From NCBI GenBank assembly GCA_964416425.1, contig CAYQEC010000008.1, positions 29,435-93,434 on the forward strand: a DNA stretch of 64,000 nt, read 5' to 3'. How positions within the stretch are numbered: position 1 is the stretch's first letter; each line of letters starts with the position of its first letter. The notes below the pieces were generated by a model. The model was not told where the DNA came from. It saw only the letters and a list, made by a program, of their open reading frames with translations, and did not search any database. A program made the position numbers and the translations under genes. Below, one piece after another: positions 8,351 to 17,611 of the stretch. Source of the stretch: CAYQEC01 sp964416425 (GTDB lineage Bacteria > Actinomycetota > Acidimicrobiia > Spongiisociales > UBA5794).

Positions 8351-9109
8351 GTGCGACGACGATCTCCCCTCGCGTTCACCGGTCTCCTGATCGTGGCGCT
8401 GCTTGCCGTCCTCGGATTCGCCGCCTTCTCCGCCGACCAGGCCGACACCCCCGACCCGGTGGCGGCCCTCCCCACCAGCCTCTCCGCCCGCATCGCCGGC
8501 GCCGCCCTGGCGAACCAGGTGCAGCCGCTTCCCCCGGCCGAGGAACCCACCACGACGGTGCCCGAGCTGCTCGCCGCCCAGGCCCTCGCCGCTCCCCGCT
8601 CCTTCCCCGAAGACACCACGACCACCACCAGCTCCACGAGCACGACCACCACCACCGAGCCGCCCACCACCACGACCACCACCACCGTGCCGCCTACCAC
8701 CACGACCACCACCACCGTGCCGCCCACCACCACGACCACCACCACCACGACCACCACCACCCAGCCCCCGGCGCCCACCACCACCCTCGTCGCCGGCGGC
8801 AGCCGTGACGTCGAGTACTGGCGACCCCTGGTCGAGGCCTCGTTCCCGACCGAGCTCGTCGAGGACGCCCTGGCGGTGATGAAATGCGAGAGCAACGGCG
8901 ACCCGCTCGCCGTCAACCCCCGCACCAAGGCCTCCGGGCTGTTCCAGTTCATCCCCTCGACGTGGAACTGGGCGAGCCCCTTCGCCGGTTGGGGAGGCGC
9001 CAGCGTGTTCGACCCGGAGGCCAACGTCGACACCGCGGCGTGGCTGGTACTCGAATCGATCGGCGCCGGTGACCATCCGTGGGCGCACTGGGCCCCCTGC
9101 CAGCCGTAG
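8351..9109 (+). CDS. Secreted lytic transglycosylase with Thr-rich linker
   Basis: A protein of about 252 residues with an Arg-rich start, one N-terminal membrane segment, a long Thr/Pro linker and a C-terminal lysozyme-like transglycosylase domain. The catalytic glutamate is in MKCESNGDPLAVN and the family motif SGLFQFIPSTWNWAS follows. It should cleave peptidoglycan outside the membrane; the linker probably spans the wall. I prefer GTG 8351 (GGCGGAG seven bases upstream) to the ATG at 8312. The protein ends shortly after the domain (WAPCQP). Confidence 0.88.
   Translation: MRRRSPLAFTGLLIVALLAVLGFAAFSADQADTPDPVAALPTSLSARIAGAALANQVQPLPPAEEPTTTVPELLAAQALAAPRSFPEDTTTTTSSTSTTTTTEPPTTTTTTTVPPTTTTTTTVPPTTTTTTTTTTTTQPPAPTTTLVAGGSRDVEYWRPLVEASFPTELVEDALAVMKCESNGDPLAVNPRTKASGLFQFIPSTWNWASPFAGWGGASVFDPEANVDTAAWLVLESIGAGDHPWAHWAPCQP
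8661..8750 (+). repeat. Three tandem 30-bp repeats in the Thr linker
   Basis: Three near-identical 30-bp units (8661, 8691, 8721) encode a TTTTTTTVPP-type decapeptide. Units differ by single bases. They lie within a wider run of ACC/ACG codons and could change copy number by slippage. Confidence 0.8.
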
Positions 9110-9164
9110 CCGCAAACCGGAGTTACCGACACAGCGTCCCTCCCGGCCGTAGAATGTGAGGGCA

Positions 9165-9509
9165 ATGGCAAAGAAACTGATACGCATCATCGGGCTCGCG
9201 GCCGCCATCGGCCTCGTCCTGTGGCTCACCCGGGAGCGCCTGCTCCCGGCCCCGCACGTCTCGGGCGAGCCGGCGCCTCCGTTCCGGAGCACCCCGCCCG
9301 CCCCGGCCACCGAGGCCGTCGCCGAGCCGGACGACCTCCGCACCATCAAGGGCATCGGGCCCGTGATGGCGGGACGCCTGGCCGAGACCGGCATCACGAC
9401 TTACCGCGCCATGGCCGGCGCGGATGCCGCGGCGATCGGCGAATCACTCGGGGTGGGCGAGGGCAGGGCATCGGACTGGATCGCGCAGGCCCGCCGGCTC
9501 CTCGGTTGA
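9165..9509 (+). CDS. Membrane-anchored helix-hairpin-helix protein
   Basis: A 114-residue protein with an N-terminal membrane segment (about residues 6-22), a Pro-rich linker and a C-terminal helix-hairpin-helix-like domain (DDLRTIKGIGPVMAGRLAET, then GVGEGRASDWIAQARRLL) of the kind seen in DUF4332/ComEA-like proteins. The GIGPVMAGRL turn usually contacts nucleic acid or another protein; the role is unknown. TAGAAT lies nine bases before ATG 9165. The stop overlaps the TTG start of rlmN. Confidence 0.7.
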   Translation: MAKKLIRIIGLAAAIGLVLWLTRERLLPAPHVSGEPAPPFRSTPPAPATEAVAEPDDLRTIKGIGPVMAGRLAETGITTYRAMAGADAAAIGESLGVGEGRASDWIAQARRLLG

Positions 9510-10636
9510 ATCGGGCCCCTTCCGCCGTCCGGTTCGTCGAATCGCCGTATCGATCCGACCCGGACGAGCTGGCGATCCTGCTCCCGGAGGAGCCCGCCTT
9601 CCGTTCCCGCCAGCTGCGGGACTGGCTCTACCGGTCCCCGGTGCTGGAGGCGTCGGCGATGACCAACCTGCCGCGCCGGATCCGGGCCGGGCTGGCGGAC
9701 CGGCTCTGGCCCTTCTCGGTCGAGATCGAGCAGTCCGCCGACGGGGGGACCACTCGCAAGTGGCTCTTCCGGGGCCGGGACGGCGCCTCGATCGAAGCGG
9801 TGTTGATGGGTTACCCGCGGCGGGCCACCCTCTGCCTCTCCTCCCAGGCGGGATGCGCCATGGGCTGCACCTTTTGTGCTACCGGCCAGTTCGGGTTCGA
9901 GCGGCATCTCGACGCCGGGGAGATCGTGGCCCAGCTCGCCTACGCCGAGGCGCACCTGAGGAGCAACCCGCTCCACACCGGCCCCACCAGGGTCACCAAC
10001 GTCGTGTTCATGGGCATGGGCGAGCCGCTCGCCAACTACGCCCACCTGCGTGAAGCGCTGCGCCGCATGATCGAGACCATGGGCCGCTCCGCCCGCTCCA
10101 TCACCGTCTCCACCGTCGGGGTCGTTCCCGGCATCCTGCGGCTCGCCGAGGAGCCGTGGCCCGTCAACCTCGCCGTCAGCCTGCACGCCGCCGACGACGA
10201 GCTGCGGTCCCGCCTCGTCCCCCTCAACGACCGCTACCCGCTCGCCGACGTCGTCGCCGCCGCCCGCACCTACTTCGCCGCCAAGGGCCGCCGGCTGTCG
10301 ATCGAATGGACCCTCATCGACGGCGTCAACGACTCGGTCGACCAGGCCGGGAAGCTGGCCTTCATCGCCCGCGACCTGCGGGCCCACGTCAACGTCATCA
10401 ACCTCAACCCGACGCCGCTGTCCGCCCAGCGGCCCGCCGCCGGCGCCACCGTCGACGCCTTCGTGGCGGCGCTGCGAGACCGCGGCGCCAACGTCACCTT
10501 GCGTGACACCCGGGGCCGGGACATCGACGCCGCCTGCGGCCAGCTCCGCCTCCGTGCCGCCGAGGACGCCGCCCCGGCGGCGATGCTGCCGGCCCCCACC
10601 CTGCCCGTCCCGAACACGTCCGAGGAGGCCCCATGA
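9506..10636 (+). CDS. rlmN: Dual-specificity rRNA/tRNA adenine C2-methyltransferase RlmN
   Basis: A 376-residue radical SAM enzyme that methylates C2 of A2503 in 23S rRNA (and A37 of some tRNAs). The cluster motif is AGCAMGCTFCATGQFGF (CxxxCxxC), with GMGEPLANYAHL, VSLHAADDELR and WTLIDGVNDS as family blocks. The start is taken as TTG 9506 because no ATG or GTG precedes the conserved N-terminal DELAILLPEEPAFRSRQLRD region. It overlaps the upstream stop by four bases and the downstream bcp start as ATGA. Confidence 0.94.
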   Translation: MNRAPSAVRFVESPYRSDPDELAILLPEEPAFRSRQLRDWLYRSPVLEASAMTNLPRRIRAGLADRLWPFSVEIEQSADGGTTRKWLFRGRDGASIEAVLMGYPRRATLCLSSQAGCAMGCTFCATGQFGFERHLDAGEIVAQLAYAEAHLRSNPLHTGPTRVTNVVFMGMGEPLANYAHLREALRRMIETMGRSARSITVSTVGVVPGILRLAEEPWPVNLAVSLHAADDELRSRLVPLNDRYPLADVVAAARTYFAAKGRRLSIEWTLIDGVNDSVDQAGKLAFIARDLRAHVNVINLNPTPLSAQRPAAGATVDAFVAALRDRGANVTLRDTRGRDIDAACGQLRLRAAEDAAPAAMLPAPTLPVPNTSEEAP

Positions 10637-11094
10637 GACTCGAGCCCCGAGACCAGGCCCCCGATTTCACCCGTCCCGACCAGGACGGCACCCCGGTGTC
10701 GCTGACCGACTACGCCGGGTCCCCGCTGGTCGTCTACTTCTACCCAAGGGCATTCACCCCGGGGTGCACCACCGAGGCCTGCGACTTCCGTGACCGCCAC
10801 GAGCGCTTCACCTCCGCCGGCTACGCCGTGCTCGGGGTCAGTCCCGACCCGGTGGAACGCCTCGACCATTTCCGCCGCAAGCACGACCTCCCGTTCCCTC
10901 TGCTCAGCGACGAGGACCACACGATGGCGGAGGCCTACGGGGCGTGGGGCGTCAAGAAGAGCTACGGCCGCGAGTCCCATGGACTGACCCGGTCGACCTT
11001 CGTCATCGGCGCCGACGGGCGGGTCGAGCACGCCTGGTACGGGGTACGGGCCAAAGGCCACGCCGCCCGGGTGGAAGCGGAGATCGGCGCCTGA
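10633..11094 (+). CDS. bcp: Thioredoxin-dependent thiol peroxidase (Bcp/PrxQ type)
   Basis: A 153-residue peroxiredoxin that reduces peroxides with thioredoxin. The peroxidatic cysteine and its partner five residues later are in TPGCTTEACDFRD, the atypical 2-Cys PrxQ pattern. The C-terminal RSTFVIGADGRVEHAWYGVR is typical. The ATG overlaps the rlmN stop codon, so the two are co-translated. Confidence 0.95.
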   Translation: MRLEPRDQAPDFTRPDQDGTPVSLTDYAGSPLVVYFYPRAFTPGCTTEACDFRDRHERFTSAGYAVLGVSPDPVERLDHFRRKHDLPFPLLSDEDHTMAEAYGAWGVKKSYGRESHGLTRSTFVIGADGRVEHAWYGVRAKGHAARVEAEIGA

Positions 11095-11215
11095 TCGGGG
11101 AGCGTCCCGGTTCCGGTACGATCCCTCGCATCGGCGACCCGGCGAGTTTGAACTCAAAAGGAAGAGGGAATGTACCGAACACCCGAATGTCGTCGGCAAG
11201 GTACAGGAGCGTGAA

Positions 11216-12091
11216 GTGAAGCCAATCCGCAAGGCGATCTTCCCCGTGGGGGGTCTGGGAACGCGATTCCTGCCCGCCACCAAGGCACTCCCCAAGGAGA
11301 TGCTCCCGATCGTGGACAAGCCCCTGATCGAGTACGCGGTCGAGGAGGCGCGCGCTGCAGGGATCGAGGAGATCATCTTCGTGACGGGCCGCGGCAAGTC
11401 GGCGATCGAGGACCACTTCGACGCCCACGCCGAGCTGGAGGACGTGCTGCGAGACCACGACCGGCACGACATGCTCGAGGAGATCCGCCTCTCCCAACCC
11501 GAGCCGGGCCAGATCGTCTACGTCCGCCAGATGGAGCCGCTGGGACTGGGCCACGCCGTCTGGTGCGCCCGCTACCTGGTCGACGACGAACCCTTCGCGG
11601 TGCTGCTCGCCGACGACCTCATCCTCTCCGAGCGCCCCTGCCTCGTCGAGATGGTCGAGGCCTACGAGCGCCACGGCGGCAACCTCGTCGCTCTCATGGA
11701 GGTCCCGCCGCAGGACACCTGCCGCTACGGGGTGATCGCTCCGGGAGAGGACGACGGCCGCCTCGTCGAGGTGCTGGATCTGGTCGAGAAACCCCAACCC
11801 GAGGCCGCCCCCTCCAACCTCGCCATCGTGGGCCGCTACATCCTCCAGCCCGCCATCATGGACCATCTCGGCCTCGGCGTCGTCGGCGCCGGCAACGAGA
11901 TCCAGCTGACCGATTCGATGGTGAAGCTGATCGGCAACGGGCCGTTCCACGGGCTGCGCTTCTCCGGCACCCGCTTCGACTGCGGCACCAAGGTCGGCTT
12001 CCTGGAGGCGAACGTGGCGTTCGCCCTGCAACGAGGCGACATGGCGGCCGAGGTCCGCACCCGGATCACCCGCATCCTCGACGAGTTCTGA
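11216..12091 (+). CDS. galU: UTP-glucose-1-phosphate uridylyltransferase
   Basis: A 291-residue GalU that makes UDP-glucose for glycans and glycosyltransferases. The nucleotide-binding motif is GGLGTRFLPATKALPKEMLP, followed by EYAVEEARAAGIEEIIFVTG and LLADDLIL. GTG 11216 follows AGGAG by seven bases. A TACGAT box at 11117-11122 could be the -10 of its promoter, giving a leader of about 87 bases. Its product could feed the UDP-glucose-using enzymes encoded elsewhere in the window. Confidence 0.95.
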   Translation: MKPIRKAIFPVGGLGTRFLPATKALPKEMLPIVDKPLIEYAVEEARAAGIEEIIFVTGRGKSAIEDHFDAHAELEDVLRDHDRHDMLEEIRLSQPEPGQIVYVRQMEPLGLGHAVWCARYLVDDEPFAVLLADDLILSERPCLVEMVEAYERHGGNLVALMEVPPQDTCRYGVIAPGEDDGRLVEVLDLVEKPQPEAAPSNLAIVGRYILQPAIMDHLGLGVVGAGNEIQLTDSMVKLIGNGPFHGLRFSGTRFDCGTKVGFLEANVAFALQRGDMAAEVRTRITRILDEF

Positions 12092-12205
12092 CCACCTCCA
12101 CTCCCGGCCGCGGCACCGTGCCCGGGGCATCGAGTTCGGGAAGAGCCGCCACATCGAGTACGTTGACCGCGAGAGGCCCGCGACCGCGAAAGGAAGCTCC
12201 GCGAG

Positions 12206-13303
12206 ATGACCAAGCTGCACGACCTCCACCGCCAGGGGCAATCCGTCTGGCTCGACTACATCCGGCGTGACCTCCTCGTCAGCGGCGAGCTGGCAAGGCT
12301 CGTCGACCGGGGAATCAGGGGCCTCACCTCCAATCCGACCATCTTCCAGCAGGCGCTGGCCAAGTCCTCCGAGTACGACGCTCAGATCGCCGAGATCCTG
12401 GCGGCGGATCCCGCCGCCGAACCCGCCGTCGTGTTCGAGAAGCTGGCGATCGCCGACATCCAGGACGCCGCCGACCTGCTGCTCCCCGTCTTCGAGGACA
12501 GCAACGGCGCCGACGGCTTCGTGAGCCTCGAGGTCTCGCCGCACCTGGCGGCCGACACCGCCGGCACCATCGCCGACGCCCACCGGCTGTGGAACGAGGT
12601 GGCGCGGCCCAACCTGATGATCAAGGTCCCCGCCACCCCCGAGGGGATCCCCCCCATCGAGGAGTTGATCGCCGCCGGCATCAACGTCAACGTCACCCTC
12701 ATGTTCTCGCTGGAGAACTACGAGAACGCGGCCCAGGCCTACCTGCGCGGGGTGGCGCGGACCCAGAACCCGTCCGGGGTCGCCTCGGTCGCCTCCTTCT
12801 TCGTGAGCCGGGTCGACTCCAACACCGACGCCGCCCTCGAGAAGGTGGGTTCCGCCGAGGCTCTGGCGCAGCGAGGCAAAGCGGCGGTGGCCAACGCCAA
12901 GCTCGCCTACCGTCGTTACCGCGAGCTGTTCGAAGGGCCCACCTTCGCCGCCGCCGCCGAGCAGGGCGCCCGCCCCCAGCGGACCCTGTGGGCCAGCACC
13001 TCCACCAAGAACCCGGAGTACCCGGACCTGCTCTACGTCGAGCCGCTGGTCGGACCCAACACGGTCAACACCATGCCACCGGCCACCATCGACGCCTTCC
13101 TCGACCACGGCGAGATCGACCCCGAAGCCCTCACCACCGACGTCGACACGGCCCGCGCCGACATCGAGGCGCTGGCGGAGCTGGGGATCGACTTTGACCA
13201 GATCACCGCCGATCTCCAGGTGGAGGGGGTGCGCAAGTTCGCCGACTCCTACGACGACCTGCTGGCGACGGTCGCCGAGAAGATGGCGGCGATCCGGCCA
13301 TGA
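12206..13303 (+). CDS. tal: Transaldolase
   Basis: A 365-residue transaldolase of the pentose phosphate pathway, of the type usually seen in actinobacteria and cyanobacteria. Motifs are the N-terminal GIRGLTSNPTIFQQALAKS, the Schiff-base lysine region RPNLMIKVPAT, NVNVTLMFSLENY and LWASTSTKNPEY. ATG 12206 follows AAAGGAAG. The gene overlaps pgi as ATGA. In other organisms these two enzymes can be fused; here they remain two coupled genes. Confidence 0.95.
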   Translation: MTKLHDLHRQGQSVWLDYIRRDLLVSGELARLVDRGIRGLTSNPTIFQQALAKSSEYDAQIAEILAADPAAEPAVVFEKLAIADIQDAADLLLPVFEDSNGADGFVSLEVSPHLAADTAGTIADAHRLWNEVARPNLMIKVPATPEGIPPIEELIAAGINVNVTLMFSLENYENAAQAYLRGVARTQNPSGVASVASFFVSRVDSNTDAALEKVGSAEALAQRGKAAVANAKLAYRRYRELFEGPTFAAAAEQGARPQRTLWASTSTKNPEYPDLLYVEPLVGPNTVNTMPPATIDAFLDHGEIDPEALTTDVDTARADIEALAELGIDFDQITADLQVEGVRKFADSYDDLLATVAEKMAAIRP

Positions 13304-14940
13304 GCGTCGACGTCGACCTGGCGGCGGGATCCCACCAGGCCGCGGTGGCGACCCGCCTCGCGGCGTGGCAGGACGCCGGGTTCGCCCGGCGGCTGTGGGA
13401 TCACGACCCGACCCTGTGGCGGCCCGCCGGCACCCCGGAGATCACGAACCGCCTCGGTTGGCTGACGCTGCCGGAAACGATGCCCGCGGAGGTCGAGACG
13501 CTCCGGTCGTTCGGGGCCGAGCTCGCCACCGAACAGATCCGGCATGCCGTCGTGCTCGGCATGGGTGGTTCGAGCCTCGCCCCCAAGGTGTACCAGGCCA
13601 CCCTCGGCAACGCCCCCGGTCATCCCGAGCTGCTCGTGCTCGACTCGACCCATCCGGCGGCGGTGGAGGCCGTGAGCGTGGCCGTCGACCCGCGCCACAC
13701 CGTCTTCATCGTCGCCTCCAAGTCGGGGGGGACGCTGGAGACGCTGTCGTTCTTCCGCTACTTCTGGGCACGCACCTCCGCAGTGGTGGAGACACCGGGT
13801 CGCCACTTCGTCGCCATCACCGATCCCGGCACCTCCCTGGCGGAGCTGGCCGCCGAGCGCGGGTTCCGCCACACGTTCCTGGCGACCCCGGACGTCGGGG
13901 GGCGCTACTCGGCGCTCACCATGTTCGGCCTGGTCCCGGCCGCCGCCATCGGGGCCGACGTCTCCGCCCTACTGGCGGGCGCCGCCGCGGCCGCCGCCGC
14001 CTGCGGGCCGGAGGTGGACCCGGCCGCCGATCCCGGCCTCCGCCTCGGCGCCGCGCTCGGCGAGCTCGCCCTCGCCGGTCACGACAAGGTCACGTTCCTC
14101 GCGGCGCCGGAGCTGTCCGCCTTCCCGTCCTGGATCGAGCAGCTCATCGCCGAATCGACCGGCAAGGAGGGCAAGGGCATCGTGCCGATCGTCGGTGAGG
14201 AGCCGCGCGACCCGTCCGAGTACGGCGACGACCGGTTCTTCGTGGAGTTGTCGCTCGGCATCCCCGAACCTGGTCCCGCCGCCGCCCTAGCGGCGGCCGG
14301 TCATCCGGTGGCGAGGATCACCCTCGCCGACCGGAACGACCTCGGCGCCGCCATGTTCCTACTCGAGGTGGCGGTGGCCGCGGCCGGAGCGGTGCTCGAC
14401 ATCCAGCCCTTCGACCAGCCGGACGTCCAGGTCGCCAAAGACTTCGCCAAGCAGGCGATGGCAGGCGACCTCGACACCTCCGGCATCGTCGAGATCGACG
14501 CCCTCGGCCCGGACCTGGCCCCGGCGGTGACCGAGTGGGCGCACACGGTCGAGACAGGCGACTACGTCGGCATCCAGGCGTTCCTCGCCCCCACCACGGC
14601 GACGAGGCGAATCCTCACCGCGGCCCGGGAGGCGCTCGGGAGCGCACGAGGGGTCGCCACGACGCTCGACTTCGGCCCCCGCTTCCTGCACTCGACCGGT
14701 CAGCTCCACAAGGGAGGCCCGAATCGTGGCGTGTTCCTCGAAGTCGTCGATCGTCCGGCGCCCCACATCGACATCCCGGAGACCGACTACGACTTCGGCA
14801 CCCTGGTGACGGCACAGGCGCACGGTGACAACCAGGCCCTACTCGACCGGGGACGGCGGGTGCTGCTGGTGAACGTAGGCGACCGGGTGGACGACGGCCT
14901 CGACGCCGTGCTCGCCGCGGTCGAAGCGGCGGTGCGCTGA
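13300..14940 (+). CDS. pgi: Glucose-6-phosphate isomerase
   Basis: A 546-residue isomerase with two SIS domains that interconverts glucose 6-phosphate and fructose 6-phosphate. Sugar-phosphate binding motifs are VLGMGGSSLAPKVYQ and FIVASKSGGTLETLSFF; the C-terminal block contains FLHSTGQLHKGGPNRGVF. It has the size and style of the Pgi half of fused Tal-Pgi proteins. The start overlaps the tal stop, so the two are expected to be made together. Confidence 0.94.
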   Translation: MSVDVDLAAGSHQAAVATRLAAWQDAGFARRLWDHDPTLWRPAGTPEITNRLGWLTLPETMPAEVETLRSFGAELATEQIRHAVVLGMGGSSLAPKVYQATLGNAPGHPELLVLDSTHPAAVEAVSVAVDPRHTVFIVASKSGGTLETLSFFRYFWARTSAVVETPGRHFVAITDPGTSLAELAAERGFRHTFLATPDVGGRYSALTMFGLVPAAAIGADVSALLAGAAAAAAACGPEVDPAADPGLRLGAALGELALAGHDKVTFLAAPELSAFPSWIEQLIAESTGKEGKGIVPIVGEEPRDPSEYGDDRFFVELSLGIPEPGPAAALAAAGHPVARITLADRNDLGAAMFLLEVAVAAAGAVLDIQPFDQPDVQVAKDFAKQAMAGDLDTSGIVEIDALGPDLAPAVTEWAHTVETGDYVGIQAFLAPTTATRRILTAAREALGSARGVATTLDFGPRFLHSTGQLHKGGPNRGVFLEVVDRPAPHIDIPETDYDFGTLVTAQAHGDNQALLDRGRRVLLVNVGDRVDDGLDAVLAAVEAAVR

Positions 14941-14956
14941 ACCTGGGAGGCGCCGG

Positions 14957-16867
14957 CTAGTCCTTGCCGGCCCGCCGCACGACCAGCGAGAAGGTGCTGC
15001 GCCCTTCGTGCTCGTAGTCAAGGTGCCCGCCCATCAACTCGGCGAGGCGCCGCGACACGGCGAGCCCCAGCCCGATCGAACCGGCGACCACCCCCTGGTG
15101 CGCCCCCTCGAACGCCTCGAAGATCAGCTCCCGCTTGTCGTCGGGGACACCCTGCCCGTCGTCGCCCACGACGACGGTGACCTCGTCCGGTGCGGCGGCG
15201 ATCTCGACCTCGATGTGCGGCCCGCCGTAGCGGATGGCGTTGGTGAGCAGGTTGCGCACGATCTGGCGGAAGCGGACCGGGTCGACCAGGCCGGTGGCGG
15301 CGGTGTCGACCACCCGGATCCGCTCCCGGTCGGCCCGCGGCATGGCGGCCACGACACCCCACACCTCGGGCAGGAGCGGAGTGGGGGCGAGCTGGACCTG
15401 GATCTTGCCGAGGTCGGCCCGGGCCGCCACCAGCAGGTCCTCGATAAGGTCGCGCATGTCGCGGCTCTGCTCGAGGATGAGCCCCAGGAACTCGTCGATC
15501 TCCTCCGGCGAGAAGCTCTGCCACCGTTCGGCCAGCTCCTGGGCCATCCCGGCGACGACGGTGAGCGGGGTCCGCACCTCGTGGGACACGGAGGCGATGA
15601 ACTCGTCCTTCGATTCCACCATCGTTTCGAGCTGCCGCCGGCCGGCATCGCCTTCGATGGCGGCCGCCAGCACCGTGGTCACCGCCAGCAGGTAGCTGTC
15701 GTCGTCTGCGGTGAACTCGTGGCGGTCGTTGCGGCCGATGACGAGGGCCCCGAGCCGCCCGTCGCGGCCGCAGATCCCCAGGTTGGCGGCGCGCACCGAG
15801 GTGCCGTCGACCTCGATCGTGTCGAAGGCCACCGACCCGCACACGGCGGATGCCGAGTCGAGATGCTCGGCGAGGCGGACCGCGGCTGCCGTGTCGGTCA
15901 TGGCGATGGCGGCGGGGGCGCCGGGCCGGCTCTGTAGGAAGATCGCCGCCACGTCGACATCGAGCACCCGCACCACCTGGAGCACCGCCTCGTCGAACAG
16001 GCAGTCCAGCTCGGCCCGACTCAGGGCGAACCGCCCCAGGCCGGCGATCGACTCCTGCTGACGAACCCGAGCCTCGATCTCGAGGTGGGCGTTCCATCCG
16101 GCGGTGATGTCGACCAGGGAGCCCTCGAAGAGCATATCGTCGCCGCTGCCGACGGTGTGAGCGGTGTCCCGGATCCAGATGAGGCGGCCGTCTGCGGTGC
16201 GCAGACACGTCGCATCGGTGGCGCTGCGGCCGGTCGCCACCAGCTCCGAGACGAGATGGTCCCGCTCCCCCGGCTCGAGGTAGAAGTCGACGGCGTTGCG
16301 CCCGATGAGGTCCTGGGGATCGTCGCAACCGAGAAGGGAGGCCAGCGCCGGATTGGCGTCGACGATCACACCGTCGGGCCGGCTCCGGTACTGCGCCACC
16401 GGCATCCGCTCGAACAGCGTGCGGTACCGCTCCTCGCTGGCGCGCAGCGCCTCTTCGGTCTCGTGGCGGGCGGTGACGTCGTGGATCTGCACGAGGATCA
16501 GGGGTGGGCCGTCCCACACGGCCGGCAGCAGCGAGGCGTTGGTGAGCCCGACGATGCGGCACCCGTCGGGACCCCGAAACTCCATCTCGGCCCGGAGGCA
16601 GCGCTGGTCACCGGCGACGGCCGCCGCGACGAAACGGGCAAGCCGATCGCGGCCCTCCGGCTCGATCAGCGACGTCCACTCGCCGCCGGCGACGATGCCG
16701 CCGAGCAGGTCGGTCGCAGCGGCGTTGGCCATCGCCACCACCCCGTCCGGATCCATGACCAGCGACGGGATCGGTGAGGAGGAGAGGGCCGCCTCGAAGA
16801 CGTCGGCCGGCAAGGCGGGGCGGGCCGCGGCGTGGCGGGCCGCGGCGTGGCGGTGGAACGGTGTCAT
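14957..16867 (-). CDS. Cytosolic hybrid-sensor histidine kinase (PAS-PAS-GAF-HisKA-HATPase)
   Basis: A 636-residue sensor kinase without membrane segments. In order: PAS (about 22-135), PAS (about 145-255), a GAF-like domain (about 280-405), HisKA with phospho-accepting H429 in SVSHEVRTPLTVVAGM, and HATPase (about 520-632) with NLLTNAIRYGG, GDDGQGVPDD and IGLGLAVSRRL. No response regulator is adjacent, so the partner is encoded elsewhere. The N-terminus has a tandem 15-bp duplication (16821-16850) giving two HAAAR units. ATG 16867 lacks a clear ribosome site, so the exact start is uncertain. Confidence 0.9.
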   Translation of the reverse strand: MTPFHRHAAARHAAARPALPADVFEAALSSSPIPSLVMDPDGVVAMANAAATDLLGGIVAGGEWTSLIEPEGRDRLARFVAAAVAGDQRCLRAEMEFRGPDGCRIVGLTNASLLPAVWDGPPLILVQIHDVTARHETEEALRASEERYRTLFERMPVAQYRSRPDGVIVDANPALASLLGCDDPQDLIGRNAVDFYLEPGERDHLVSELVATGRSATDATCLRTADGRLIWIRDTAHTVGSGDDMLFEGSLVDITAGWNAHLEIEARVRQQESIAGLGRFALSRAELDCLFDEAVLQVVRVLDVDVAAIFLQSRPGAPAAIAMTDTAAAVRLAEHLDSASAVCGSVAFDTIEVDGTSVRAANLGICGRDGRLGALVIGRNDRHEFTADDDSYLLAVTTVLAAAIEGDAGRRQLETMVESKDEFIASVSHEVRTPLTVVAGMAQELAERWQSFSPEEIDEFLGLILEQSRDMRDLIEDLLVAARADLGKIQVQLAPTPLLPEVWGVVAAMPRADRERIRVVDTAATGLVDPVRFRQIVRNLLTNAIRYGGPHIEVEIAAAPDEVTVVVGDDGQGVPDDKRELIFEAFEGAHQGVVAGSIGLGLAVSRRLAELMGGHLDYEHEGRSTFSLVVRRAGKD

Positions 16868-17074
16868 GGTTGAAACCCGGCGGGAGAAAGCTCCGCCGTG
16901 AGGGCTGCCCGCACGCTCGTCCGCTGCCGTGAGGCCACGTCACCGATGCGAGCACGCCACCGCAACCTGGATTCGATGTGGAACCTCACAAGGTAGAGGT
17001 ATCGGCCCCGGCGCCGGATAGCTTGAAGGCGCGAAATGGGAAATTCGGGCGCCGCCGTGAAACGTCCGAAGACC

Positions 17075-17515
17075 TCAATCGTCGAGGTAATCCCCGGCCT
17101 CGAGGTGGAGGGCCCGCAACGAGAGGGCCACGTCGCGCAGGAAGAAGACCAGCGACACCAGGATCAGGACGATCGCCAGGGTGAACAGCACGTACCCGGG
17201 GACCCTCAGATCCCAGTCGAACACCAGCATGACCAGCAGCACGGGGATGATGAGACAGGCCGCGATGAGGCCGCCGACGAGGGCGCCGATCGAGGACCGG
17301 AGCAGAGCGCTGCGCCGGTAGAGGATGCGAATCTGCTCCCGGCGCCGATCGGTCCCGAGGATCGCGTCGCCGTCGAGTTGCTCCACCAGGAAGCGGGTCC
17401 GGTCGATGGTTCGGCCGAGGCGGTTGGTGAACGTCAGGAGCAGCAGCCCGACGCCGGAGATCAATGCCACCGGGGTGATCCCGGTCTGCACGAATTGGGT
17501 GAACGTCTCGGTCAC
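17075..17515 (-). CDS. DUF2721 family membrane protein
   Basis: A 146-residue protein with three predicted membrane helices: about residues 14-32 (PVALISGVGLLLLTFTNRLG), 75-100 and 107-127. The RLGRTIDRTR and RRSALLRSSIGAL blocks match the DUF2721 family, whose function is unknown. The start is GTG 17515; on the minus strand a TAGTGT box lies nine bases upstream and no ribosome site is present. Confidence 0.82.
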   Translation of the reverse strand: MTETFTQFVQTGITPVALISGVGLLLLTFTNRLGRTIDRTRFLVEQLDGDAILGTDRRREQIRILYRRSALLRSSIGALVGGLIAACLIIPVLLVMLVFDWDLRVPGYVLFTLAIVLILVSLVFFLRDVALSLRALHLEAGDYLDD

Positions 17516-17597
17516 GACGATGTGACACTACGGGCACGCCGGAGCGGCGGAACTCGGCGGAGGGGAAATCGGCCTGCTTCCTGTCGTCGCCGGCAGG

Positions 17598-17603
17598 TAG
17601 GTT
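17598..17603 (+). promoter_or_regulatory. -10 box (TAGGTT) before the DUF2461 gene
   Basis: TAGGTT sits eight bases before ATG 17612 with no Shine-Dalgarno, consistent with a leaderless transcript. Confidence 0.45.
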
Positions 17604-17611
17604 GGTCCACC

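Noticed and set aside
8610..8765. CRISPR-like short repeats
   Set aside because: These are in-frame Thr codon repeats in a linker; there are no spacers and no cas genes in the window.
16821..16850. Tandem 15-bp repeat as a binding site
   Set aside because: It is inside the histidine kinase coding region and simply duplicates HAAAR; no palindrome or promoter is linked to it.
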